A stretch of 40,212 nucleotides of DNA from Vallitalea maricola (lineage in GTDB: Bacteria > Bacillota > Clostridia > Lachnospirales > Vallitaleaceae): the NCBI RefSeq assembly GCF_036985595.1, contig NZ_BTPU01000099.1, positions 1 through 40,212 on the forward strand, given 5' to 3'. The notes beneath the pieces are model-generated. The model was not told where the DNA came from. It made no database searches and saw nothing but the letters and a program-made list of their open reading frames with translations. The stretch's first letter is position 1, and the number at the start of each line of letters is the position of its first letter. Of this stretch, positions 15,785-24,163 are shown piece after piece. Position numbers and translations under genes: made by a program.

Positions 15785-16822
15785 TCATCTTTTATAATAA
15801 TCTCTATACCAATCAACAAACTCAGTAATACCATCTTCTATATGGGTCTTGGGTTTAAAACTAATATCCTTTTCTAGGTCACTAATGTCTGCATATGTTT
15901 TAGGCACATCTCCTGGCTGCATAGGAAGATAGTTTTTAATTGCAGATTTACCTAATTTATCTTCTAAAACTGATATGAAATACTCCAATTCTACTGGACA
16001 GTTATTACCAATGTTATATACCTTATATGGAGCAAAACTTTTACTACAATCACTGTTCTTATCATTCCACTTCTTATCTCTTTTTGGTATATGATTTATT
16101 AAATTTACGATACCCTCTACAATATCATCTACATAAGTAAAATCTCTTACCATTTTACCATAGTTGAAAACATTGATTGGCTTATCCTTAAGAATAGCAT
16201 CAGTAAATAAAAACAGTGCCATATCAGGTCTTCCCCATGGTCCATACACAGTAAAAAATCTAAGTCCCGTTGTAGGTAGATTATATAAATGGCTATAAGT
16301 ATGTGCCATTAATTCATTGGCTTTTTTAGTAGCAGCATACAGACTTACTGGATGGTCTACATTATGGTTAGTTGAAAAAGGGACTTGCTTATTACCACCA
16401 TAAACTGAACTTGAAGATGCATATACTAGATGTCTGATATCATGATTTTTACACGCTTCCAATATACTTAAAAATCCAACTATATTAGAATCTATATAAG
16501 CTTTTGGATTTTTCAAACTGTATCTTACTCCTGCTTGTGCTGCCAGATTAACTACATACTTAATATTATTATCTGTAAAAATATTATTAATTTCTTTTTC
16601 ATCTTCTAATGATACTTTATAAAATTTAAAATTATTATATTTCTTGAGAATTTCAAGTCTTGAATATTTTAAATTGATATCATAATAATCATTGATATTA
16701 TCAACACCGATTACTTCTATGTTTTCCTTTAATAGATATCTGGACAAATGAAATCCTATGAAACCAGCACAACCTGTTACTAATATTTGCTCATTAGGTA
16801 ATTTCAACTTTTCTTTGTTCAA
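15785..16822 (-). CDS. UDP-glucuronate 4-epimerase-like SDR
   Basis: A 345-residue extended SDR epimerase. It has the NAD-binding VTGCAGFIGFH (G17, G20, G23), the LAAQAGVRYS block, the S-S-S-VYGG segment and the catalytic Y162-x3-K166 (LYAATKKANE). The stretch RFFTVYGPWGRPDMALFLF followed by 'GKMVRDFTYVDDIVEGI' is the signature of UDP-glucuronate 4-epimerases (CapI/LpsL type). The likely reaction is UDP-glucuronate to UDP-galacturonate in the cytoplasm, supplying a uronic acid for glycan. The start is TTG at 16820-16822 with GGGGAG six bases upstream. It is the last gene of the minus-strand run that begins near 28200. A related UDP-uronate epimerase cannot be excluded. Confidence 0.85.
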   Translation of the reverse strand: MNKEKLKLPNEQILVTGCAGFIGFHLSRYLLKENIEVIGVDNINDYYDINLKYSRLEILKKYNNFKFYKVSLEDEKEINNIFTDNNIKYVVNLAAQAGVRYSLKNPKAYIDSNIVGFLSILEACKNHDIRHLVYASSSSVYGGNKQVPFSTNHNVDHPVSLYAATKKANELMAHTYSHLYNLPTTGLRFFTVYGPWGRPDMALFLFTDAILKDKPINVFNYGKMVRDFTYVDDIVEGIVNLINHIPKRDKKWNDKNSDCSKSFAPYKVYNIGNNCPVELEYFISVLEDKLGKSAIKNYLPMQPGDVPKTYADISDLEKDISFKPKTHIEDGITEFVDWYRDYYKR

Positions 16823-16849
16823 TTATAGCTCCCCTTACTGATAATAGTT

Positions 16850-19153
16850 TTATAATAATTCATTAGATTTATATCCAAGCTTTTTGAAAAACTCTACATT
16901 ATGCAATATACTTTCTTCATAAGGATTAAGACCTTTAGCTATTTCATTATATTTAAAAGCTTTTTTTTCATTACCTTGTTGATAATAACATACACATAAT
17001 TGTACATACGGTTTCCAAGTCCAAGAATCTTTGTCAATTGTAAATTCATTATTTCTAGGTGGTTCCAGATTAGTTGCTAACTCATACCAGAATATAGCCT
17101 TATCATAATATTTTTCTTTTAAATATGTAAATCCGATAAAACAGCATTCTTCTGCTCTAGGTAATGTATATTTAAACGTCAAGTAACAATACAACCTGCT
17201 TTCATCATACATTTGTTTATAATAATAACTTAAATATATTTTTCTATAGGCTTCAATTATCTTTTCCTTGTCATCCTCATATTCTTTAGTAAAATCTATA
17301 AAACTGTTAATCGCTTCATCGTATAATCTATTATTGAATAGCCTCATAGCATAATCGTACATTTCTTCCATTTTTGAAATATTCCCCTCCTTTATAATAT
17401 TTTTGCCATCATTTTTTATATAGCTTCTTATCTCTTCAGCCTTAGATATTATATCTACAATAAATTCTTCATGTACGATACCTTCACTTAATATATTTAT
17501 CTCTTTGATGATTTCACTAACTTTTTCTATATGTTTTTGTTTGGATAGAACTAATAAATATAAAAAATATAAATCCGAATATTTCTCTTTTTTATTTAAC
17601 TCCTTATTTATTAATTTTATAGCTTCATCAAGCTTATTTGTTTTTAGCAAGCAATATACTAACCACTTATTATATACCCTATTATCCTCTATTGATAATC
17701 TACTTCTAAGATATTCTATAGCTTTGGTATATTTACCAGTCTGTAGAATCTTATATAAATTTTTTATTTCTTCATCTTCCAAAGATTTAATATTTCCATT
17801 TACCTTAGTATAACAATACTCTTTATCACTACTATTGACATTTCTATATGCAGCCAATTCCCATCTGGCTATACTGAATTCATTGATTACTTTATATATT
17901 ACTGGTATATATACTTTATCTTTTTTTGTGGTCTGTATTAACTTAATGAACTTTAAATATTCCTCTTCTTTTTCAAAATCTTTATCATGAAATCTTATGG
18001 TCCAATCTTCTATGCAATTTAAATTCTTAACCTGATACATATTAATACAATTATAATAATTATTAAGGTCATCTATTATTAGCTTCCAATTGAATTTTTT
18101 GACTGTCTTAAATCCATTTTTAATCAGTGTCTTTTTTAGAGAATCATTATTGATTAGTTTCATAATTTTTTGGGCCATTTCATATGGTTCTTTCACCTTT
18201 GTTACTAATGCATTATGATTATCAATTACATAATCTCTAACTCCTATACTATCAGTAGTTATCACGGGACATCCACAAGCCATTGCTTCTAATACTGGTA
18301 ATGAAAAGGATTCGTAGTGGGATCCACTAATAAACATCTCTGAATTTTGATATAATCTTGCTATTTCTTTTTGATTTGGTGATATGAATACTTTTGCTAT
18401 AATGTCTTTATTATAAGTTGAAGGTATTACTGGAGTTATCCAATATACTTTCATTTCAGGCATACTTGTTTTTACAATCCTGCATGCAGATACTACATCC
18501 TGTATTCCTTTAAATTTAAGCTTATCAGACCCCATTATCAATATATACTTTTCTCTTTCCTTATTGGTTTCTTCCAAAATATTATTATTGAATGTATCAT
18601 TATCTATGGCATTATAGATTACATGTGAATCAATGCCAAAATTTTTTTCAATAAGTTTGGCAGCTTCATTTGAAACTGTTATTATGCTGTTAGCCAGTGA
18701 AAATTGCAGTTTGATGAACTCCTTATATTTCTCAAGCAATCTTTCAAAATGAAAAAGATGATAATCACCTTGCTCAAAATATATGACTGGTGCTATATTG
18801 GTTCTTACACAATCACCTATATGAGTATAATAGGTTGCAACTATCAGATCACAAAATGGTATGCACATTGATAATTTAGTAGTAAATGGTACTTGAATAT
18901 AATTACATTCAACATTGAACCAATTAGGTTTTGGAAAATATGCTACAATAGTTACTTTATTACCTATTTGCATCAATCTATTTGCATGTTCAAAAATAAT
19001 CTTAGCAGCTCCGCATATGGTAGTATTACTCATCACATATACAATGTGATAGAATTTATCATCTTGTTTCTTCTCTACTAATATTTTTTTAGTGATATCA
19101 TAGTTGCTTTCTATACGTTTATCAACATCTTCTTTCAATATCCCTTCTATCAT
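16850..19153 (-). CDS. GT4-family glycosyltransferase with C-terminal TPR-like domain
   Basis: A 767-residue two-part protein. Residues about 30-375 are a GT-B, family-4 glycosyltransferase: HIVYVMSNTTICGAAKIIFE (glycine-rich acceptor end), IITVSNEAAKLI, HVIYNAID, KYILIMGSDKLKFKG, and the donor-site EX7E as ESFSLPVLE with AMACGCPVITTDSIGVRDYV. Residues about 440-767 are helical TPR-like repeats (LYKILQTGKYTKAIEYLRS; MRLFNNRLYDEAINSFIDF). The last 110 residues resemble the end of the next gene upstream, although that one has a GT2 domain. Start: ATG at 19153 with AGGAGA five bases upstream. Sugar and acceptor are unknown; TPR arms on glycosyltransferases often hold protein acceptors, which would suit the collagen-like protein nearby. 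Confidence 0.85.
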   Translation of the reverse strand: MIEGILKEDVDKRIESNYDITKKILVEKKQDDKFYHIVYVMSNTTICGAAKIIFEHANRLMQIGNKVTIVAYFPKPNWFNVECNYIQVPFTTKLSMCIPFCDLIVATYYTHIGDCVRTNIAPVIYFEQGDYHLFHFERLLEKYKEFIKLQFSLANSIITVSNEAAKLIEKNFGIDSHVIYNAIDNDTFNNNILEETNKEREKYILIMGSDKLKFKGIQDVVSACRIVKTSMPEMKVYWITPVIPSTYNKDIIAKVFISPNQKEIARLYQNSEMFISGSHYESFSLPVLEAMACGCPVITTDSIGVRDYVIDNHNALVTKVKEPYEMAQKIMKLINNDSLKKTLIKNGFKTVKKFNWKLIIDDLNNYYNCINMYQVKNLNCIEDWTIRFHDKDFEKEEEYLKFIKLIQTTKKDKVYIPVIYKVINEFSIARWELAAYRNVNSSDKEYCYTKVNGNIKSLEDEEIKNLYKILQTGKYTKAIEYLRSRLSIEDNRVYNKWLVYCLLKTNKLDEAIKLINKELNKKEKYSDLYFLYLLVLSKQKHIEKVSEIIKEINILSEGIVHEEFIVDIISKAEEIRSYIKNDGKNIIKEGNISKMEEMYDYAMRLFNNRLYDEAINSFIDFTKEYEDDKEKIIEAYRKIYLSYYYKQMYDESRLYCYLTFKYTLPRAEECCFIGFTYLKEKYYDKAIFWYELATNLEPPRNNEFTIDKDSWTWKPYVQLCVCYYQQGNEKKAFKYNEIAKGLNPYEESILHNVEFFKKLGYKSNELL

Positions 19154-19202
19154 ACATATCTCCTAACTTCTAAGATGAAATAATAGATAGTAGAATTTCT
19201 AA

Positions 19203-20276
19203 TTATTTATATCCTAGTTCTCTGAAAAACTTTTCATTATATTTTATGCTCTCATTATTACTATTATATCTTGAAGCAATTCTATTATGCTCATATGACT
19301 TATCCGTATCTCCTAATTTATAATAGCAGACACATAATTGTAAATGTGGCAACCAAGTATAAGTGTTTTCATTGATAAAACCCCAATCACTTGATGGCTT
19401 TTCTAATTTGGTAGCGAGTTCATACCAAAAAACAGCTTTTTCTATTTCATTTTGATTCAAGTATGATAATCCTAATCTACAACAGGCTTCTCCACGTGGC
19501 AGATCATATTCAAAGGTCTTGAAGCAATATTTTCTACCTTCATCATATTTTTTTATATCAAAATAATAATCAGCTATTTTCTTGCAAGCCACAATATTAT
19601 CCTCTTTCCACCCCTTATTATCCTCTAAGTATTTGTTGAAAACCTTTATCCCTTCTTCATACATTTTATTATCAAATAGTTCTTTTCCATAATAATATAT
19701 CTCTCTAGGATTTAATTTGTATCCCTCTTTTATTTTTTGCTTATATATATTAATATTTCTTGGTCCAGCATTATGAACTCTTTTGTGAGTTATACAGATA
19801 TCCGTATTAGAAACTTTTCCTTTTACGTCAATGTATTCATGGACGAATCCATGCCATCTGTATTTTCTTTTTCTTTTAACCATTCTATTCCTTCTAAATC
19901 TTAGAATCACATTTCCCTTATCATCAAATGCATAGTTATAAAACATTGAGTAGGCATCTATTTTCTTATCAATGCTACACTTTAATTTTTTGAATTTCTT
20001 TCTATCTTCTTCCAACAAAACATCATCAGCATCTAACCATAATATATAATCACTTGTCGCTTTTGAAAAACTATAATTTCTTGCTGCAGCAAAATCATTT
20101 ACCCACTTAAAATCATAAATTTTAGCGTTAAATTTTTTTGCAATTTCCTTTGTTTTATCTGTAGAACCAGTATCAACTATAATAATCTCATCCACTAGAT
20201 TCCCAACTGATGAAAGGCAATTACCTAATACATCCTCTTCATTCTTAACTATCATGCATAAACTTATTGTGTACAC
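19203..20276 (-). CDS. GT2-family glycosyltransferase with C-terminal TPR-like domain
   Basis: A 357-residue GT-A enzyme of the 'ISLCMIVKNEE' type. The N-terminal catalytic part has DEIIIVDTGSTDKTKEIA, FAAARNYSFSKATSDYILWL and the metal-binding DADD (LDADDVL), followed by the acceptor region RYRWHGFVHEYI. From about residue 195 the protein is TPR-like and ends with a block similar to the end of the downstream GT4 gene (VFWYELATKLE ... LQLCVCYYKLGDTDKSYEHN). The start is GTG at 20274-20276 with AGGAGG six bases upstream, giving MYTISLCMIVKNEE; an in-frame ATG at 20318 would add 14 residues but has no site. The gene follows the collagen gene and its terminator, so it may have its own promoter. 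Confidence 0.85.
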   Translation of the reverse strand: MYTISLCMIVKNEEDVLGNCLSSVGNLVDEIIIVDTGSTDKTKEIAKKFNAKIYDFKWVNDFAAARNYSFSKATSDYILWLDADDVLLEEDRKKFKKLKCSIDKKIDAYSMFYNYAFDDKGNVILRFRRNRMVKRKRKYRWHGFVHEYIDVKGKVSNTDICITHKRVHNAGPRNINIYKQKIKEGYKLNPREIYYYGKELFDNKMYEEGIKVFNKYLEDNKGWKEDNIVACKKIADYYFDIKKYDEGRKYCFKTFEYDLPRGEACCRLGLSYLNQNEIEKAVFWYELATKLEKPSSDWGFINENTYTWLPHLQLCVCYYKLGDTDKSYEHNRIASRYNSNNESIKYNEKFFRELGYK

Positions 20277-20351
20277 TTCATTCCTCCTAAAAGTATCTTT
20301 CATAATTATTATATGCATATTGGATTAATTAGCCACGAATCAATACATATA

Positions 20352-20382
20352 ACTAAAAATAAAAGAGTGCAAGCACCCTTTT
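20352..20382 (-). terminator. rho-independent terminator after the collagen-like gene
   Basis: Read on minus, AAAAGGGTGC, loop TT, GCACTCTTTT forms a stem with one G-U pair (20382-20361), followed by ATTTTT. It sits 5 bases beyond the stop codon of the collagen-like gene. Confidence 0.8.
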
Positions 20383-20387
20383 ATCTA

Positions 20388-22181
20388 TTAAGCTCTCTCA
20401 ACATCAGCTATTTTACATATAGTGATTGCATAATAATCTTGCATAACACCTGATCCAGGTGGTCTAAGTAATACTATACCAAGACCAACACCTACTATTG
20501 TAAGGTTTTGAATATTATCAAATGTACCATCAGCAAGAGTATCAACATTAATAGTAACAGAACCTAACTCAATTAATTCCTCTCTTAATGGAGCTTCACA
20601 ACATTCACATTCTCCAGGAATAGGAGTTGTTGGTGTTGTTAAACCTTCTATCAATTCTGCTTCTGTAATTTCATTTGTATTAATAGTAAATCTTAATCCT
20701 ACTAACTGACAAATAGGAATAATAAAATCTCCTATTTCAGTAATATGATTGACCACTTGTGTCAATGGATTCTGATTTGTTCGTTGTTGTTGAGTAGTTG
20801 TTGCAAAATCTATTGTTAATATACCTAGATCTATTAGATTATCAATAAATTTATCCCATGGCTCAACACAACATTCACATAAACCTGCTCCCGGTGGTCC
20901 CGTATCTCCTGTTGGACCGGTATCTCCCGTCGGACCGGTATCCCCTGTTGGACCGGTATCTCCTGTTGGACCGGTGTCTCCTGTTGGACCGGTATCTCCT
21001 GTTGGACCGGTATCTCCTGTTGGACCGGTATCTCCCGTCGGACCGGTATCCCCTGTTGGGCCGGTATCTCCCGTTGGACCGGTATCTCCCGTCGGACCGG
21101 TATCCCCTGTTGGGCCAGTATCTCCCGTTGGACCGGTGTCTCCTGTTGGACCGGTATCTCCTGTTGGGCCGGTGTCTCCTGTTGGGCCGGTGTCTCCTGT
21201 TGGGCCAGTGTCTCCTGTTGGACCGGTGTCTCCCATTGGGCCGGTATCTCCGGTTGGACCCGTATCTCCTGTTGGACCCGTATCTCCTGTTGGACCCGTA
21301 TCTCCTGTTGGACCCGTATCTCCTGTTGGGCCAGTGTCTCCTGTTGGACCCGTATCTCCTGTTGGGCCAGTGTCTCCTGTTGGACCCGTATCTCCTGTCG
21401 GACCGGTGTCTCCTGTTGGACCGGTGTCTCCTGTTGGACCCGTATCTCCTGTTGGACCGGTATCTCCTGTTGGACCCGTATCTCCTGTTGGGCCAGTGTC
21501 TCCTGTCGGACCAGTGTCTCCTGTCGGACCGGTGTCTCCTGTTGGACCGGTGTCTCCTGTTGGACCCGTATCTCCTGTTGGTCCGGTATCTCCCTTTGGA
21601 CCGGTGTCTCCGGTTGGACCGGTATCTCCTGTTGGTCCCATTGGTCCTGTTGGACCCATTGGTCCCGTTGGTCCTGTTGGACCTGTTGGTCCCGTTGGTC
21701 CTGTTGGACCCATTGGTCCCGTTGGTCCTGTTGGTCCCATTGGTCCCGTTGGTCCTGTTGGTCCTGTTGGGCCTGTTGGGCCTCTTTTACCTCTTTTACC
21801 TTTTGGACCTCTTTCTCCTTCTGGGCCTCTTGGACCTCTCGGACCTCTTTCTCCTTTTGGACCTCTTTCTCCTTCTGGACCTCTTTCTCCTTCTGGACCT
21901 CTTTCTCCTTCTGGACCCTCTGGTCCTCTTGGTCCTCTTGGTCCTTTTGGACCTCGTGGTCCCCTTGGACCAGGTGGTCCTTGTTTCCCTAGTGGACCTT
22001 TTATACATAATTTAACTGGGGTACAAACAATACAGCCATCCTTATCTTTTTCTTTCTTACATTGAAATAAAATATCATCATTGCAACAATATGACAAATA
22101 ATCTATATAAGTTTCTTTGTCAGCATCCTTACAATATTTATATTTATTAGAACATGGATGACCATCGTGTGTTTTACTCAA
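20388..22181 (-). CDS. collagen-like (BclA-type) surface/exosporium protein
   Basis: A 597-residue protein in three parts. Residues 1-61 are Cys-rich (C10, 17, 32, 33, 41, 50, 53, 59) with no signal peptide. Residues 62-432 are about 123 uninterrupted Gly-X-Y triplets: Arg/Pro/Glu/Lys triplets first (GPRGPRGPK, GPEGERGPEGERG), then GPTGPM, then about 41 GPTGDT units broken only by single GPKGDT and GPMGDT. Residues 433-597 form a non-collagen domain with two CECC motifs (LCECCVEPW and ECECCEAPL), each starting a related segment. Charged triplets should drive triple-helix assembly; the many threonines are likely glycan sites, as in Bacillus BclA. The start is TTG at 22181 behind a full AAGGAGGTGA. 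It sits amid glycosyltransferase genes and ends at a strong terminator. An exosporium location is inferred. Confidence 0.9.
   Translation of the reverse strand: MSKTHDGHPCSNKYKYCKDADKETYIDYLSYCCNDDILFQCKKEKDKDGCIVCTPVKLCIKGPLGKQGPPGPRGPRGPKGPRGPRGPEGPEGERGPEGERGPEGERGPKGERGPRGPRGPEGERGPKGKRGKRGPTGPTGPTGPTGPMGPTGPTGPMGPTGPTGPTGPTGPTGPMGPTGPMGPTGDTGPTGDTGPKGDTGPTGDTGPTGDTGPTGDTGPTGDTGPTGDTGPTGDTGPTGDTGPTGDTGPTGDTGPTGDTGPTGDTGPTGDTGPTGDTGPTGDTGPTGDTGPTGDTGPTGDTGPTGDTGPTGDTGPMGDTGPTGDTGPTGDTGPTGDTGPTGDTGPTGDTGPTGDTGPTGDTGPTGDTGPTGDTGPTGDTGPTGDTGPTGDTGPTGDTGPTGDTGPTGDTGPTGDTGPTGDTGPTGDTGPPGAGLCECCVEPWDKFIDNLIDLGILTIDFATTTQQQRTNQNPLTQVVNHITEIGDFIIPICQLVGLRFTINTNEITEAELIEGLTTPTTPIPGECECCEAPLREELIELGSVTINVDTLADGTFDNIQNLTIVGVGLGIVLLRPPGSGVMQDYYAITICKIADVERA
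20899..21634 (-). repeat. 18-base tandem repeat encoding GPTGDT
   Basis: About 41 consecutive 18-base units (on plus, variants of GTATCTCCTGTTGGACCG). Third-position changes (GTA/GTG, CCG/CCC/CCA) form higher-order blocks, the mark of repeated slippage or unequal crossing-over. Length is expected to vary between strains and assemblies. Confidence 0.9.
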
Positions 22182-22242
22182 ATCTTTTCACCTCCTTAGT
22201 TCAATATATGAAAATATTGTTAAGTTGGTTATAAGGGGTTGT

Positions 22243-23481
22243 TTATAAATATATTTTTTTTCTTAATTTATCTGCTAGATACACTATATACTTGTTAACA
22301 AAATCCTCTTCAATCTTTATAACACCATCAAATTCATTGATAAACCCTAAAATATTCATATGCTTGATATTTTCCTCAACATATATAATATTCTTTATAT
22401 TGTTAGAATCAAGTTTACACAAATTCATTTTAATAAAATTAACTACATTATAAAAGTTAAAATAATTACTTGGAATCCATAAAAGCATTCTATCATACTC
22501 ATAATTTTTGATTGCTTCTTCAAGTTTTTCTTTCCACTTAGAATATCCATTCTCCCAATCTGCAGCAAACAATATTTTATTACCTTTTTTATCCAAATCA
22601 GTATGTTCATAAATCTGATATTTGATATAATTACTAGGTATATAATCTCTACTTCGAACATAAGGATTTTTCTTAATATACTCTTCTCTGTCTATGTAAA
22701 CACCATTTATATTTTTATCCTTATTTAATTTCCATTTTCTGTAGAATTTACTTCTATTAATAGAAACAAAATGATTGATATTTTCTTTTACTATCTTAAA
22801 AGTTTTACTACCCATATGATACACAAATGAGCTACCTACTACTGCAATCTTATATCCAGCTATTCTTATCCTTAAACACCAATCATCATCATCGAAATGT
22901 CCGATTCCGAAGAAAAAATCATTTCCTCCAACTTCTTCTAGAACCTGTCTCTTTATAATCATACATGCTCCTATGACCCTTGTTATATAGGTTACCTTTT
23001 CTTTATTTTTACTAATAAATTCTTTGGAAAAAGCATTTATTTCATCTATGGAATTGAATCTTACATCAGTTCGTTGTACACCATACGCATATGATAGATA
23101 TGGAGCAGCGACACCTATTGTTTCATCAGTTTTTAAGACTTGTACTAACCCATTTAACCAATTATTGGGAAAGATCAAATCATTATTCAGTACACCTATT
23201 ATTTCTCCTCTACAATGAGACAAACCAATATTTATTCCCACTGGATATCCCATATTTTCCATTAATTCTACGTATACTATTTCAATTTTCTGCTTGGTAT
23301 TAGACAATATAATATTTTTTACTACTTCCTCAGTTGAATCAACAGAACCATTATCAACAACTATTATCTCTATACCTTGATCAACATAAGTATCTTCAAA
23401 AGAATTTATTAATGTCTCTATAGCTTGTTTCGTAAGTTGATTATTGTTGTAACATAAAATTATAAAACTATAATAAGGCAT
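22243..23481 (-). CDS. GT2-family glycosyltransferase
   Basis: A 412-residue GT-A glycosyltransferase. The N-terminal 230 residues carry FIILCYNNNQLTKQAIETL, EIIVVDNGSVDSTEEV, NMGYPVGINIGLSHCRGEI, the DxD-like LNNDLIF, and the acceptor-side GHFDDDDWCLRIRIAGYKI. The last 150 residues (from about 260) are not recognised and include YSKWKEKLEEAIKNYEYDRM; they may be a second, GT-B-like fragment or an acceptor-recognition domain. The ATG has AAAGGA eight bases upstream. It is 61 bases upstream of the collagen-like gene and 13 bases after the preceding gene, so the three are probably transcribed together. Sugar specificity unknown. Confidence 0.85.
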   Translation of the reverse strand: MPYYSFIILCYNNNQLTKQAIETLINSFEDTYVDQGIEIIVVDNGSVDSTEEVVKNIILSNTKQKIEIVYVELMENMGYPVGINIGLSHCRGEIIGVLNNDLIFPNNWLNGLVQVLKTDETIGVAAPYLSYAYGVQRTDVRFNSIDEINAFSKEFISKNKEKVTYITRVIGACMIIKRQVLEEVGGNDFFFGIGHFDDDDWCLRIRIAGYKIAVVGSSFVYHMGSKTFKIVKENINHFVSINRSKFYRKWKLNKDKNINGVYIDREEYIKKNPYVRSRDYIPSNYIKYQIYEHTDLDKKGNKILFAADWENGYSKWKEKLEEAIKNYEYDRMLLWIPSNYFNFYNVVNFIKMNLCKLDSNNIKNIIYVEENIKHMNILGFINEFDGVIKIEEDFVNKYIVYLADKLRKKIYL

Positions 23482-23494
23482 ATATACAATCCTT

Positions 23495-24163
23495 TCATGA
23501 TTTTAATTCCTTCTTATATTCATTCAATAAAATTAATCTATATTTATCATAATTATATAGATTTACAACACCACAATCATGAATGCACCAAGGTTCTTCC
23601 TGATATGGAACAGCTATTTTATAGCCCTTTCTTATGAATTCCAAACATTGAGAAATATCATAGAAATGCCAGCCAGTCAAAATATCATCTCTCCATGGTA
23701 TATCATATTGAGTTATCATTATAAGACCATCTATCCCACTTACTAACTCATAATTTTTACTATTACCTTGAAAATTCAATAATTCTATTTTTCCTCTATG
23801 ACTATCATATACTTTGCCTGTTTTTTTACTAGATTTCCACCAGATTCCATCAGCTGGAATATATTTTGCTCCAATGACACCAATTAGACCTATATCTTCA
23901 TCTATATTAAAAATCTCTATTATATCAACTATGAAATTCTTATTTGTTATGAATACATCTTGATGAAGATAAATCTTATATTTTGCATCTGTACTTATCA
24001 TTCCTTTATTATATCCACTTGTCATACTTTTTTGATTTCTTATATCCACAATTTCTATAACAAAACCATCAGGAACTAATAGACTATTAATATATTTTAC
24101 AGCCTTCTGATACAAATCATCATTATTAACACATATAATAAATGCTACTTTTTTATCATTCAT
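23495..24163 (-). CDS. StrF-like GT2-type glycosyltransferase
   Basis: A 222-residue single-domain protein resembling the StrF / Glyco_tranf_2_5 group: VAFIICVNNDDLYQKAVKYI, FVIEIVDIRNQKSMTSGYN, the catalytic-site strand YKIYLHQDVFI (HQD in place of DxD), GLIGVIGAKYIPADGIWWKS, and WHFYDISQCLEFIRKGYKIA. Such proteins are small GT-A glycosyltransferases found in polysaccharide and aminosugar loci. Its ATG overlaps the stop of the preceding gene by four bases (ATGA), a sign of translational coupling; the ribosome site is weak (GGGGAT). Sugar unknown. Confidence 0.78.
   Translation of the reverse strand: MNDKKVAFIICVNNDDLYQKAVKYINSLLVPDGFVIEIVDIRNQKSMTSGYNKGMISTDAKYKIYLHQDVFITNKNFIVDIIEIFNIDEDIGLIGVIGAKYIPADGIWWKSSKKTGKVYDSHRGKIELLNFQGNSKNYELVSGIDGLIMITQYDIPWRDDILTGWHFYDISQCLEFIRKGYKIAVPYQEEPWCIHDCGVVNLYNYDKYRLILLNEYKKELKS

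Noticed and set aside
16850..19153. Possibility that the 767-residue protein is two genes fused by misassembly
   Set aside because: A single frame is open throughout, no internal ribosome site and start are evident at the junction, and the neighbouring gene has the same GT-plus-TPR plan.
20899..21634. Regular repeat considered as a CRISPR-like or minisatellite array
   Set aside because: Units are contiguous without spacers and keep frame as Gly-X-Y triplets, so it is coding sequence.
20858..22065. Two long plus-strand open frames opposite the collagen-like gene (Ser-Pro-Val-Gly-rich and Leu-rich)
   Set aside because: They are automatic antisense products of the 18-base repeat, which has no stop in any frame. 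Neither has a ribosome site, and the minus frame has a proper start, Cys-rich ends and a terminator.
22202..22230. Sigma-K-like promoter (AACC-N16-CATATATTG on minus) before the collagen-like gene
   Set aside because: The spacing fits, but transcription would start near 22195, inside the ribosome site (22188-22198), which would remove it from the message. The gene is more likely read from further upstream.
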